A DNA stretch of 64,000 bases from Nitrospira_D sp019636945 (GCF_047338595.1 NZ_JBLFBO010000002.1:124001-188000), one strand, 5' to 3'; shown: positions 7,859-17,074, counted from the stretch's first letter. The notes: a model not told the origin generated them from the letters alone. Numbers and translations are program-made.

Positions 7859-7879
7859 CGTGAAACGTGAAACGTGAAA
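7859..7879 (+). repeat. Triplicate 7-bp tandem repeat at queF start
   Basis: CGTGAAA occurs three times in direct succession. Each copy offers a GTG, and because the unit is 7 bases each GTG is in a different frame; only the one at 7867 is in the queF frame. Confidence 0.85.
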
Positions 7880-8295
7880 CGGTCGGAAGACAGCCCAAGG
7901 TCACAAGGCTAGGCTACAATGAGCGGCATGCCAAGAGTGGGATCAATGCGCCGCTGCCGGAGATCGAAACCTTTCCAAACCAGTATAAGGGCTATGAGAT
8001 CACGATCGAGATTCCCGAGTACACGGCGATTTGCCCCAAGACGAATTTGCCGGATTTCGGCACCATCACGCTGCACTACATGCCCGACAAAGCCTGTCTC
8101 GAACTCAAAGCGCTCAAAATGTATATCCACGCCTACCGGAATCTCGGCATCTTTTACGAGAACTCCGTCAACCGCATCCTTCATGATGTCGTCAAGGCCT
8201 GTAGGCCTGTGTGGGCAACGGTGACCGGTACTTTCACCGCACGAGGCGGGCTCTCAAGCAAGATTGAGGCTCGCTACCCTCCACAAAAGCCGTAA
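7867..8295 (+). CDS. queF: NADPH-dependent 7-cyano-7-deazaguanine reductase
   Basis: QueF reduces preQ0 to preQ1 in queuosine synthesis. At 142 residues this is the short, unimodular type. The nucleophile Cys is in YTAICPKTNLPDFGTI, with the partner Asp in the same motif. The substrate and NADPH-binding part follows as CLELKALKMYIHAYRN and GIFYENSVNRI. GTG 7867 is the only reasonable in-frame start and lies in a 7-bp triple repeat. The gene begins 13 bases after the MetV-like gene, so they may share a transcript. No other queuosine genes are in the window. Confidence 0.93.
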   Translation: MKRETVGRQPKVTRLGYNERHAKSGINAPLPEIETFPNQYKGYEITIEIPEYTAICPKTNLPDFGTITLHYMPDKACLELKALKMYIHAYRNLGIFYENSVNRILHDVVKACRPVWATVTGTFTARGGLSSKIEARYPPQKP

Positions 8296-8334
8296 TCTCC
8301 TGGTGTAATATCCCGTAAGTTCCTTAACCTTACC

Positions 8335-8371
8335 GTTCGCCCTACGCTCTTCGACGGGCTTCAGGGTGAAC
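8335..8371. repeat. REP-like imperfect inverted repeat
   Basis: GTTCGCCCT on the left pairs imperfectly with AGGGTGAAC on the right across a 19-base centre that includes TTCGACGGGC. It resembles widely scattered bacterial extragenic palindromes (the GTTCACCCTGAG/TTCGAAGGG type). Only one copy is in the window. Confidence 0.5.
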
Positions 8372-8741
8372 TGTCAATGTCACCGTATCAATGAAGCACT
8401 CGCCGGCCGCACTCGCTGTCTGAAACAAATCAAACTGATCGACGATTCGCCTTCCCCCTACACTCATCCGCACATTCCCCGTGGAGCGAGAGCGAGCCTT
8501 GACGAAGCATAGGTGGCGTAATTCACTACTCCCCTAAAGGAGCAATATCTGGAACAACTCGATTTTTCGAGGAAAGTGTGATGAGATTTTCTCAAGAATT
8601 CAGACCGCTCACACAAAACATCGATGGGCGGACAGCGCTGTCTCCGGCAACGCAATTGCGCACCACATTTCCATCGAGCGATCGTCGTGCCCACCCACAC
8701 AATGAAATCGGTCTTCCCTAATCGTTTCTGAAGTGTCTGGC
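8372..8741. other. Non-coding stretch before histidine kinase
   Basis: I see no convincing gene. One leftward open frame (8464-8781) has unlikely composition, with dispersed Cys, Arg and Ser, no ribosome-binding site, and runs into the kinase. A short palindrome GACAGCGCTGTC lies near 8631. Confidence 0.4.
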
Positions 8742-10769
8742 ATGAATCAGCCATCGGAACACACCCAGATAAAGCAGGCATTACGGGAAAGTGAAACCAA
8801 GTACCGTGAACTGTTCGAATCGTCGCGTGATGCCATCATGCTGCTGTTTCCCCCGGAATGGAAATTCACCACATGCAATCCTGCAACCGTTGCCCTGTTC
8901 GGAGCCAAGAGCATCGAGCACTTCACCACACTCGGCCCATGGGATGTATCGCCTCTTCTTCAGCCGGACGGTGAACGCTCAGCCGATAAAGCCCCAAAAG
9001 TGATTCGACAAGCCATGGAGGATGGATCGCATTTTTTTGAATGGACCCATCGCCGCATCAACGGACCGAACTTCACTGCAACCGTTTTGTTGACTCGAGT
9101 TACGTTGAAGGGACAAACGGGTTTACAGGCCACCGTACGAGACATCAGCGAACAGAAACGCGCGGAACAAGCGCTTCGTGACTTGTCTGAATTTCAGAAG
9201 GCGATCCTGGACAATGCCGGGCACGCCATCATCTCGGCGACGCCGGATGGAATCATCCGTGTGTTCAATCCTGCCGCTGAACAGCTCTTAGGTTACTCGG
9301 CTGGAGAATTGGTTGGGAAACAGACACCGGCGATTTTCCACGACCCCCAGGAAGTGGTGACACGTGCCCAGGCGTTTTCTGCAGAGCTTGGCATTGACTT
9401 AGAACCAGGTTTCAACGTCTTCGTCGAAAAGTCTCGTCGAGGACTTCCCAATGCCCATGAGTGGACCTACATCAGAAAGGATGGGAGTCGACTCACCGTC
9501 CTCCTGACTATCACAGCTTTACGCAATCCCGAAGGGGCGATCACGAGTTTTCTTGGTGTCGCATCGGACATTACGACGATCAAGTCTGTTCAACGAGAAT
9601 TGACCCTCGCGAAAGATGCCGCTGAAGCGGCCAGCGTCGCAAAGTCTCAATTCTTGGCCAACATGAGTCATGAAATCCGCACTCCGATGAACGGAATCCT
9701 CGGTATGACTGAACTGCTCCTCGCGACCCCCCTCACCGAGAAACAGCAGCATATGGCCCATACCGTGCAACAATCTGCCGCCTCGTTGCTCACGATCATC
9801 AATGGCATTCTGGATTACTCTAAGATTGAGGTCGGGAAGCTCCAACTCGAGCACACCGATATGAACCTCTCCCACCTCCTTGATGATGTCATCACGTTAC
9901 TTTCCGAAGTTGCTCGTCAAAAGGGGCTCTCCCTGTCCGTGCAGATATCATCGAGTATTCCCTCTACACTTCGGGGAGATCCAACACGATTGCGACAAGT
10001 CCTACTGAATCTCATTGGGAACGCCATTAAATTTACCGCCAACGGATCGATCACCGTCAGTGCGGACTGTCTCAAGCGTGACGCTGAGCAGATCCTACTT
10101 CGTGTGACAGTTCGTGATACAGGCATCGGCATTCCACCCGAATCGCAGTCCCGCATTTTCGATGCATTTGCCCAAGCCGACGAATCGACGACCCGCAAGT
10201 TTGGAGGAACTGGTCTCGGTCTCGCGATCGTCAAACAGCTTGTTCGCTTGATGGGAGGAACCGTTGATCTCGAAAGCACACCGGGTCTCGGCTCAACGTT
10301 TGGACTTACCGTTCCACTGGAGGTTCGTCCGGACAAAGAGACGGCATCGGCCATAGCACAGCCGCAACATCATCCAGCGACTCTCCACGGGAAAATCTTG
10401 CTCGCCGAAGACAACGTGGTTAATCGTGAAATCGCCGTGGCAATGCTGGAATTATTGGGATGTGCGGTAGACATTGCCGAAGACGGGCAAGAAGCGCTCA
10501 CCGCAGTCGCCGCTCACTCCTACGACCTGGTCCTCATGGATTGCCAGATGCCGAACCTTGATGGCTTGAAGGCTTCTCAGTTGATTCGTGAACAGGAGAG
10601 CCAGCACTCACATCGCCGCCGTCTCCCAATCCTCGCGCTCACTGCCAATGCGATGGAAGGCGATCGAGAACAGTGTCTGGCGGCCGGAATGGACGGGTAC
10701 CTCACCAAACCCTTCACTGTCGATCAACTGCACCACGCATTGGCACCCTGGTTGAAAAAAGCAGCCTAA
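8742..10769 (+). CDS. Hybrid sensor histidine kinase with two PAS domains
   Basis: The 675-residue protein has no membrane segment, so it is probably a cytoplasmic sensor. Order: PAS 1 (about 15-140), PAS 2 with PAC (about 150-285), dimerisation domain with FLANMSHEIRTPMNG (His310), ATPase domain with N box NLIGNAIKFTA, DTGIGIPPE and GGTGLGLAI, then a receiver domain with KILLAEDNVVNRE, phospho-acceptor LVLMDCQMPN (Asp600) and TKPF. ATG 8742 is chosen over GTG 8733. No response regulator or Hpt gene is adjacent, so its output partner is unknown. The signal is unknown. Confidence 0.9.
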   Translation: MNQPSEHTQIKQALRESETKYRELFESSRDAIMLLFPPEWKFTTCNPATVALFGAKSIEHFTTLGPWDVSPLLQPDGERSADKAPKVIRQAMEDGSHFFEWTHRRINGPNFTATVLLTRVTLKGQTGLQATVRDISEQKRAEQALRDLSEFQKAILDNAGHAIISATPDGIIRVFNPAAEQLLGYSAGELVGKQTPAIFHDPQEVVTRAQAFSAELGIDLEPGFNVFVEKSRRGLPNAHEWTYIRKDGSRLTVLLTITALRNPEGAITSFLGVASDITTIKSVQRELTLAKDAAEAASVAKSQFLANMSHEIRTPMNGILGMTELLLATPLTEKQQHMAHTVQQSAASLLTIINGILDYSKIEVGKLQLEHTDMNLSHLLDDVITLLSEVARQKGLSLSVQISSSIPSTLRGDPTRLRQVLLNLIGNAIKFTANGSITVSADCLKRDAEQILLRVTVRDTGIGIPPESQSRIFDAFAQADESTTRKFGGTGLGLAIVKQLVRLMGGTVDLESTPGLGSTFGLTVPLEVRPDKETASAIAQPQHHPATLHGKILLAEDNVVNREIAVAMLELLGCAVDIAEDGQEALTAVAAHSYDLVLMDCQMPNLDGLKASQLIREQESQHSHRRRLPILALTANAMEGDREQCLAAGMDGYLTKPFTVDQLHHALAPWLKKAA

Positions 10770-10895
10770 AACGAATGGGTGCACATTGAAACACTATAAT
10801 CTTACGTTGATTCGGCTTCATGGCTGACGCTGACCGGGATTGCGGAGCGAAGTGCTTGCACCATCAAACGCGGCACGGTACCCTCAAGGCTACTC

Positions 10896-11714
10896 ATGGC
10901 CACCTACGCGATCGGAGATGTGCAGGGATGTTACGAACCTTTGCAACGTCTCATCCAGCATATTCGATTCGACCCTTCCAGAGATCGCCTCTGGTTCGTC
11001 GGCGATCTGGTCAATCGTGGCCCTGACTCGCTGAGCGTCCTTCGCTACATCAAGAAGCTTGGAAATCGGGCCGTCGCCGTCTTGGGCAACCACGATCTCT
11101 TCCTCCTTGCCGTGGCGGAACAGATCGCGACTGTTCGTCCGGAAGACACGTTGCAAGCGGTTCTCGCCGCACCGGATCGGGAGGAACTTCTGGCGTGGCT
11201 CAGACAGCAACGGCTCTTGTATCGTGAAGGGCCGTTTGCCATGGTCCATGCCGGCTTACTCCCGCAATGGTCCATCGACGAGGCGGAGATGCTGGCCCGT
11301 GAGGTCGAGGTGAGTCTGCAAGGTCCTTCTTATCGAGACACCCTTCGCGCGTTGTATCCGAGTAAACATCTCCAATGGTCTTCGAACCTGTCCGGCCCGA
11401 CCAGGCTCGCCACCATCATCAAAGTATTGACCAGACTCCGCGCCTGTTCATCTGACGGTCGAATGGAATCTTCCTATAATGGTCCCCCTGAGCGAATCCC
11501 TTCCGGATACTTCCCCTGGTTTAAAATCACGAACAGGAAGCATCGCGACACAACGATTGTCTGCGGCCACTGGGCGGCGCTAGGGCTTCACTGCAAAGAC
11601 CAGCTTCTCTCGATCGACAGCGGTTGCGTGTGGGGAAGAGAACTGACGGCCGTATGCCTGGAGGACCGGAAACTTTTTCAGGTTCCATGCAACGGGATGA
11701 CCGGCCAAGACTGA
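10896..11714 (+). CDS. apaH: Symmetrical bis(5'-nucleosyl)-tetraphosphatase
   Basis: ApaH hydrolyses Ap4A to two ADP. The 272-residue protein has the metallophosphatase signatures AIGDVQGC at the N-terminus, GDLVNRGPDS, and LGNHD, with a late conserved VCGHWA. Length matches the family. It starts at ATG 10896. A TATAAT element at 10795-10800 could be a -10 box, but no good -35 accompanies it. Its stop lies 6 bases from the end of the convergent panB. Confidence 0.93.
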   Translation: MATYAIGDVQGCYEPLQRLIQHIRFDPSRDRLWFVGDLVNRGPDSLSVLRYIKKLGNRAVAVLGNHDLFLLAVAEQIATVRPEDTLQAVLAAPDREELLAWLRQQRLLYREGPFAMVHAGLLPQWSIDEAEMLAREVEVSLQGPSYRDTLRALYPSKHLQWSSNLSGPTRLATIIKVLTRLRACSSDGRMESSYNGPPERIPSGYFPWFKITNRKHRDTTIVCGHWAALGLHCKDQLLSIDSGCVWGRELTAVCLEDRKLFQVPCNGMTGQD

Positions 11715-11720
11715 AACCGC

Positions 11721-12509
11721 TCAGTGATAGCTTTCTGAATCGCTGGGAAATCTCCCCTGCTCGACTTCTTCTTTGTATCGACTCAGGGCTTGGATGGCAT
11801 CGGTCTTGAGGTGCGCATAGGTCTTCACGAATTTCGGGACGAAGGTATCGAAGAGACCGAGAAGATCGTAGAGTACGAGGACTTGGCCATCGCAGTGAGG
11901 CCCTGCCCCAATCCCAATGGTGGAAATTGACAGCGCCTGAGTCACCCTTCTGGCAAGCTCTGCAGGGATCGCCTCCAACACGAGCGCAAACGCTCCGGCC
12001 GCTTCAAGCGATCTCGCATCGTCCAGCAATTTGGAGACTTGATCATCCACCTTCCCCTGGACTTTATACCCACCGAGCGCATGAACGGACTGCGGCGTCA
12101 TGCCCAGATGGCCCACGACGGGAATCCCCAGACTGGTCATCGCTTTCACCCGATCAGCCATGACGGCACCGCCTTCGAGCTTGACCGCAGCAGCGCCGGC
12201 CTGGATTAATCGACCTGCGTTGCGCACCGCATCTTCAGTGCTGACCTGATACGACATAAACGGCATGTCACTGATGACCAGAGCACGTGAGGCCGCACCC
12301 GCCACAAGCTTGGTGTGATAGAGCATGTCTTCCATCGTCACAGAGAGGGTATTGGCCTTCCCCTGAACAACCACACCAAGAGAATCTCCGACCAAGATGA
12401 CCCGGATACCCGCTTGCTCGACAATACCGGCAAACAATGCATCGTAGGCCGTGACGACGACGAGCTTCTTACGTTCCCGTTTATGCTGCTGAACGTCAAG
12501 GATCGTCAT
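11721..12509 (-). CDS. panB: 3-methyl-2-oxobutanoate hydroxymethyltransferase
   Basis: PanB uses 5,10-methylene-tetrahydrofolate to convert 2-oxoisovalerate to ketopantoate, the first committed step to pantothenate and CoA. The 262-residue protein has VTAYDALFAGIVEQAG, LVGDSLGVVVQG (metal-binding Asp), and the late GIGAGPHCDGQVLV. Its ATG shares one base with the metF stop (TGATG), so the two are translationally coupled, which fits since both use methylene-THF. Confidence 0.95.
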   Translation of the reverse strand: MTILDVQQHKRERKKLVVVTAYDALFAGIVEQAGIRVILVGDSLGVVVQGKANTLSVTMEDMLYHTKLVAGAASRALVISDMPFMSYQVSTEDAVRNAGRLIQAGAAAVKLEGGAVMADRVKAMTSLGIPVVGHLGMTPQSVHALGGYKVQGKVDDQVSKLLDDARSLEAAGAFALVLEAIPAELARRVTQALSISTIGIGAGPHCDGQVLVLYDLLGLFDTFVPKFVKTYAHLKTDAIQALSRYKEEVEQGRFPSDSESYH

Positions 12510-13396
12510 CAGCCCAATTCTGCCTTGGTGATGATCTCAGCCAATCGATGCGTGGCCTTGATCGCCATGAGATGAACTCCGTCACAATGGGGGCGTACTG
12601 CCTTGATTGACCGCACGGCAATGTCAACGCCGACATCCTCAGCCCGATCTCCGGCAGCCTTCAGTTCATCGATCATCTCCTTCGGCACCGCCATCCCGGG
12701 GATATTGGCGTTCATGAATTCGGCCATCTTGTGGTTCCGTAACACGAGGATCCCCGCCAATACCTTCACGTTAAACGGTCGCACCTGTTTCATGAAGCTG
12801 GCAAAAATCTCGGGATTATAGACCGCTTGGGTCTGGAAGAATTGGGCGCCGGCTTTCACTTTCACCTCAAATTTCGCCAACACCGGCCCGATGAGATCGG
12901 CCTCCGGTGTCACGGCCGCCCCGATCGTGAAGGCCGTGGACCCGTCGAGCTTGTTACCCATCATGTCCTTGCCGTTGTTCAAGCCCTGCACCAGCTGCAT
13001 GACTTGGACCGAGTCCAGATCGTAGACGGGCTTGGCCTCTTTGTGATCCCCGACTGTGGGATAGTCGCCAGTGAGGCATAAAATGTTCCTGATCCCAAGC
13101 ATATGGGCGCCCATCAAATCCGATTGCATCGCAATCCGATTGCGATCACGACAGGTCAGTTGCATGACAGGATCATGCCCCAGCTCGTAGAGCAGGCGGC
13201 AGACCGGAAGCGATCCTGCCCGAACTACTGCGGCGGTGTTGTCGGTGATATTCACGCCATGGACACGCCCCACCAGCTGTTTGGCATTCTCCAGCACCGC
13301 GGAGATATTCGTCCCCTTGGGGGGGTTATATTCGACGGTCACGGCGAATGTTCCGCGATTCAGAACATCGATCAAACGCTGCGGCTCTCGGCTCAT
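12509..13396 (-). CDS. metF: Methylenetetrahydrofolate reductase
   Basis: MetF reduces methylene-THF to methyl-THF with FAD. The 295-residue barrel has VTVEYNPPKGTN near the N-terminus (catalytic Glu), ITDN, LTCRDRNRIAMQS, and ILCLTGDYP. It lacks the fused C-terminal zinc domain, which occurs as a separate small gene at 7605-7853. It lies between folD and panB in a one-carbon operon: 10 bases after folD and overlapping panB by one base. Confidence 0.92.
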   Translation of the reverse strand: MSREPQRLIDVLNRGTFAVTVEYNPPKGTNISAVLENAKQLVGRVHGVNITDNTAAVVRAGSLPVCRLLYELGHDPVMQLTCRDRNRIAMQSDLMGAHMLGIRNILCLTGDYPTVGDHKEAKPVYDLDSVQVMQLVQGLNNGKDMMGNKLDGSTAFTIGAAVTPEADLIGPVLAKFEVKVKAGAQFFQTQAVYNPEIFASFMKQVRPFNVKVLAGILVLRNHKMAEFMNANIPGMAVPKEMIDELKAAGDRAEDVGVDIAVRSIKAVRPHCDGVHLMAIKATHRLAEIITKAELG

Positions 13397-13406
13397 TCCC
13401 GGCCTC

Positions 13407-14267
13407 TCATTTCATTCCTGCTGCCCGTTTCGCGGACTCGACCGTATTCTCCAGCAACATGGCAATCGTCATGGGACCCACACCGCCTGGCACCGGGCTG
13501 ATCCAGCCCGCCTTCTGCTTCACCGGCTCAAAATCCACATCGCCGCATAACTTCCCCTCCGGTGTCTTGTTCGTGCCCACATCGATCACGACTGCCCCTT
13601 CGCGTACCATATCCGCGGTGACGAACTTGGCTTTCCCGATCGCAACGAGGAGCAGATCGGCCTCACGGCAGACCGCAGGAAGATCCTTGGTTTTTGAATG
13701 GCAAATTGTGACGGTCGCGTTCCGCTGCAGCAACATCAGCGCCAGCGGCTTCCCCACAATGTTGCTTCGTCCAACGACGACAGCCCGTTTACCCTCGATA
13801 GTTACCCCGGCAGATTCAATCATCTTAATCACGCCCTTGGGTGTACAGGCTTCAAACACGGGGTGCCCCTCCACCAGTCGGCCGAAGTTGTAGGGATGAA
13901 ACCCGTCTGCATCCTTCAGCGGAGACACCGCTTCGAGAATCACCTTGCTATCGATATGCTTGGGTAAGGGTAGTTGAACCAGGATGCCATGAATCTTGGG
14001 ATCCGTATTCTTTTTTTCGATAAGCGCTAATAAGTCGGCCTGACTCGTACTGGCTGGGAGCTTGTGGTCGTCAACATAGATGCCGGCCATTTCGCACGCC
14101 TTTTGTTTGTTCTTCACGTAGACATGCGAGGCGGGATCATCGCCGACCAGGATGGTCGCCAGGCCAGGGACTATCCCCTTTTTCGCCAATAATTCTGCCG
14201 ATTCTTGTGCCAGCCGATCACGAACCTGTTGCGCCAATGCTTTGCCATCAATCAATTGTGCGGCCAC
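13407..14267 (-). CDS. folD: Methylene-THF dehydrogenase / methenyl-THF cyclohydrolase
   Basis: The 286-residue protein is a bifunctional FolD. Seen are VYVKNKQKACEMAGI (catalytic Lys and Tyr), GILVQLPLPKHID, DADGFHPYN and the NADP-binding VVVGRSNIVGKPLA, ending with PVPGGVGPMTIAML. The start is GTG 14267 behind GGGAGGA. First gene of the leftward folD-metF-panB operon, which makes and uses methylene-THF. Confidence 0.95.
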   Translation of the reverse strand: MAAQLIDGKALAQQVRDRLAQESAELLAKKGIVPGLATILVGDDPASHVYVKNKQKACEMAGIYVDDHKLPASTSQADLLALIEKKNTDPKIHGILVQLPLPKHIDSKVILEAVSPLKDADGFHPYNFGRLVEGHPVFEACTPKGVIKMIESAGVTIEGKRAVVVGRSNIVGKPLALMLLQRNATVTICHSKTKDLPAVCREADLLLVAIGKAKFVTADMVREGAVVIDVGTNKTPEGKLCGDVDFEPVKQKAGWISPVPGGVGPMTIAMLLENTVESAKRAAGMK

Positions 14268-14407
14268 GATCTTCCTCCCTCTCGCGAGTCAGTCAGTAAA
14301 TTTTCTGGCAACTTAGCAGGGGAATTTTATGCAAGTCAACGCTGGACGATGATGCGTGAGCAGGCAGGGACAATTTTCAAACGATGATACTCCCGCATCG
14401 TCGTTTC

Positions 14408-14437
14408 TTGACAGTCAAGTTACCCCTTGGATACGAT
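14408..14437 (+). promoter_or_regulatory. Sigma70 promoter of the NHL-protein gene
   Basis: TTGACA (14408-14413), an 18-base spacer and TACGAT (14432-14437) form a good rightward promoter. A short inverted pair ACGATG/CATCGT (14381-14386 and 14396-14401) lies just upstream and might be an operator. Confidence 0.55.
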
Positions 14438-14469
14438 GACTACAAGACTAATTCTGGGATACCCTTCCG

Positions 14470-15453
14470 TTGCCTCTATCTTCCTATCAGCACCCTTTCC
14501 TTTTTGCAGCCCTGATTCTTGGTCTTTCCTTACCCTGCGAGGCAGCGCAAATTACCGGGCTGGAGACGCCCAATAGCTTTATCGGCGATGCCTCAGGAAA
14601 AGAATATTTCATCTCCAACGTCAATGGAGAGCCTGAAGCTCGTGATAATAACGGGTTCATCACGAAATTGAATACCGAGGGAAAAATTATCAACCTCAAG
14701 TTCATCCAAGGCGGGGTGTCAGAGGTCTCGCTGCACGCGCCCAAGGGAATGGCCTTAGTTGGGGCCATGCTCTACGTCGCCGACCTTGATCAACTGAAGG
14801 GCTTCGACAAGACAACCGGAAAATTGCTGATCACGGTCTCCTTCTCTCCGCCGTCACGGTCGCAGGTCTCCTTGACCGATGTTGCAGCCTCGCAAACCGG
14901 TCTCCTCTACGTATCTGATCAGAGCGCCAATTCCATCTATCGCGTCAATCCATCGGATCATTATCGGGTTGACCTCTTGATCCACGACGAGCGACTGGCA
15001 GGCCCTGCGGGGCTCGCCGTCCACCCCACGACTGACCACCTCATTGCCGTGAGCTGGGACAAAGGGAAAATCCTGGAAGTCACTCCTGACGGACAATTGA
15101 CCGAACTGGAGGCGAATGGATTTTTCACCAGCCGTTTCCAGAATCTCAGCGGAGTCGATTTCGATCAGTGGGGGAACATGTATGTCTCTGACCTTACAAA
15201 AGGGAAGATTTGGCGAATGACCAGAGACCATCGTTTCCAGGTCATCGCCGAGTATCTCCTCGCTCCAGCCGACATCGGTATCGACCGCACGAACAATCTT
15301 ATTTTAGTTCCCTACTACTATGTCCATGCGGCTGAAATGAACGGCTTGGAAACCCCATCATCGGCCAAATCCAAAGGCGAGAAACGCACACTTGCCGACT
15401 ACGGGTTCATCCCTCCCCCCCCGAAGCTAACCCCGGAAGGACCAAAGAAATGA
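14470..15453 (+). CDS. Exported NHL/SMP-30-like beta-propeller protein
   Basis: The 327-residue protein starts with a signal peptide (hydrophobic FLFAALILGLSLP, cleavage likely after CEA-A). The body carries beta-propeller type repeats, each with a G-L/V-Y-V-(S/A)-D pattern: MLYVADLDQL, LLYVSDQSANSIYRV, LIAVSWDKGKILEV, MYVSDLTKGKIWRM. The C-terminal tail is rich in Lys and Pro. The start is TTG 14470; an upstream ATG at 14436 is in another frame. Its stop overlaps the next gene's ATG (ATGA). The fold is supported; ligand or enzymatic role is not. Confidence 0.75.
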   Translation: MPLSSYQHPFLFAALILGLSLPCEAAQITGLETPNSFIGDASGKEYFISNVNGEPEARDNNGFITKLNTEGKIINLKFIQGGVSEVSLHAPKGMALVGAMLYVADLDQLKGFDKTTGKLLITVSFSPPSRSQVSLTDVAASQTGLLYVSDQSANSIYRVNPSDHYRVDLLIHDERLAGPAGLAVHPTTDHLIAVSWDKGKILEVTPDGQLTELEANGFFTSRFQNLSGVDFDQWGNMYVSDLTKGKIWRMTRDHRFQVIAEYLLAPADIGIDRTNNLILVPYYYVHAAEMNGLETPSSAKSKGEKRTLADYGFIPPPPKLTPEGPKK

Positions 15454-16151
15454 ATGCCTGTGCGTATTGTCATGACCGCAAAGGGAAACGCCCATGTCCC
15501 GCGCTAGGCGGATCCATCTGCAGCCTCTGCTGCGGCGAACATCGAATCACTCGTATCTCCTGCCCAGCGGATTGCCTCTATCTTGACGCCGGAAGCGATT
15601 ACCAACAAAAACGGCTCAGTGAGCAGTTCTTACCACTTCGCCGAGACTTCTATCGAGAGTTAGACGAGTCTGGGGGACAGAAGGCCGTTGCCCTCTTTAA
15701 TCTGATTGAAGTCATTACGTTTAGTTATTTTGAAGGTCGCCGGGACGGACAGGATGCCGAGGTAATCACGGCGCTTCAAGCCCTCCGGCGCACACTCAGC
15801 CCGCTCCATATACCGGCCGCTCCTATGCCGGTATTTGCTGAACATCTCCGCAAGGAGTATGAGAGCTTCAAAAAGCAGAACCCTGCGCAGATCGCAGATC
15901 TAACGGATGCGCCTGCCGTCCTGGACAAAATCGACAAGTTCGTGTCGACGTTTTCAGGAAAGGATTTTCAGTCCAGCCGGTTTCTGGGAGGACTGATCGG
16001 CTATGTGAAGACACACCATCCGGAAATCGCCGATCATCTCAAGAGGAAGCACGAACCAGGACACATCTTTCTTCCCGGACAATCCTTACTGCCTTCACCG
16101 CCGCCGTCAGAAGGACACACGCACGGTCCTGATTGCCGGCACCATCACTAA
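15450..16151 (+). CDS. Cysteine-rich hypothetical protein with His tail
   Basis: The 233-residue protein begins with a dense cysteine module: CAYCHDRKGKRPCP, then GGSICSLCCGEHR and SCPADCLYLD, ten cysteines within the first 43 residues or so, probably one or two zinc sites. A helical middle has no recognisable motif. The C-terminus ends HTHGPDCRHHH, a possible metal-binding tail. The ATG overlaps the stop of the NHL-protein gene by 4 bases, so the two are coupled. Function unknown. Confidence 0.65.
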   Translation: MNACAYCHDRKGKRPCPALGGSICSLCCGEHRITRISCPADCLYLDAGSDYQQKRLSEQFLPLRRDFYRELDESGGQKAVALFNLIEVITFSYFEGRRDGQDAEVITALQALRRTLSPLHIPAAPMPVFAEHLRKEYESFKKQNPAQIADLTDAPAVLDKIDKFVSTFSGKDFQSSRFLGGLIGYVKTHHPEIADHLKRKHEPGHIFLPGQSLLPSPPPSEGHTHGPDCRHHH

Positions 16152-16468
16152 GAGGCTGTCGGTAACGTCCGCCAGCGGCGTTCTCCGCCCTGCCGAAGCG
16201 GGGTCAAAAGCTCAAGGTTCGCCAGAGAGTACGATTCGCCTCTTCGCTTACGGCGGCCTTGGCACAATGGGGCGAGTGGGTACAAACAACCGCCTTTCGG
16301 AACAGCCTCGGGGTACACTCCTGGTATCGTTGTCGGCACGCTGAGAGTCTCGTTCGCGACCGTCTACCTGACTTGGCCTTGGCTCACTCGTGAACGCACC
16401 GGACCAACAAACTCCTCCTTCATCACCTTCCCCTCTGAGGAAGACCTCGAAGCATAATGGACACAATC
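16152..16468. other. Non-coding region, possible repeated element
   Basis: No supportable gene. Open frames on the minus strand have poor composition and no ribosome-binding site. The stretch 16260-16420 is unlike the neighbouring genes in composition and could be a copy of a multi-copy intergenic element or an old insertion; only a genome-wide comparison can tell. Confidence 0.35.
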
Positions 16469-17074
16469 CTATTCCACGATGGTCACGGTCATTTCTATAC
16501 GATCCCGCGGATTATCACGTTCGTCACGTGGCAAATTCACGATTTTATCAGCTACGCCAATGCCTTTCGTCACTTCTCCAAACACCGAGTACTTGCGATC
16601 TAGGAATCGAGAATCCTCTACCACGATGAAAAACTGAGACCCCGCAGAATCCGGATCTGCTGCCCGAGCCATTGAGAGAATGCCGCGCTTGTGTGGGATG
16701 TCACTGAACTCGGCCTTCACCGTATGACCAGGACCACCCTGCCCGTAGGTGTCCTTTTTGAGCGAATCCTTCGTATTCGGATCTCCGCCCTGGATCATGA
16801 ACCCAGGAATCACACGATGGAAAATTGTTCCGTTGTAGAAACCCGCCTTGGCCAACTTGACAAAGTTCTCGACGTGCTTGGGCGCCACATCCGGATAGAA
16901 TTTGATTTCGATATCACCGAATTTTGTTTTGATGACGGCCCGCGCACTCTTCGGAGCGTCCGTCTTTGAATTGGACGTGTTGTCGGCTGCGGGAAGCAAC
17001 CCGATTCCTGAGACCAGCAACATCAACCCGATCAGCCCCCCCGCCAGTATCCGCCATCCTGATTGCTTGAACAT
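16469..17074 (-). CDS. Exported cyclophilin-type peptidyl-prolyl isomerase
   Basis: The 201-residue protein has an N-terminal hydrophobic segment (ILAGGLIGLMLLVSGIGLLP), either a signal peptide or a membrane anchor, then a full cyclophilin domain: FHRVIPGFMIQGGDP (catalytic Arg, Phe), GTG-like AEFSDIPHKRGILSMAR, and SQFFIVVED. It assists protein folding in the periplasm. ATG 17074 is preferred over GTG 17077 because GGGGAGG lies at proper spacing. It follows rnc in the same direction with a hairpin in between. Confidence 0.9.
   Translation of the reverse strand: MFKQSGWRILAGGLIGLMLLVSGIGLLPAADNTSNSKTDAPKSARAVIKTKFGDIEIKFYPDVAPKHVENFVKLAKAGFYNGTIFHRVIPGFMIQGGDPNTKDSLKKDTYGQGGPGHTVKAEFSDIPHKRGILSMARAADPDSAGSQFFIVVEDSRFLDRKYSVFGEVTKGIGVADKIVNLPRDERDNPRDRIEMTVTIVE

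Noticed and set aside
8464..8781. A 105-codon leftward open frame
   Set aside because: No ribosome-binding site, unlikely composition, overlaps the start of the histidine kinase gene.
10787..10800. TTGAAA and TATAAT as a promoter of apaH
   Set aside because: The two elements are almost adjacent, so they cannot be a -35/-10 pair; the TATAAT alone is not enough.
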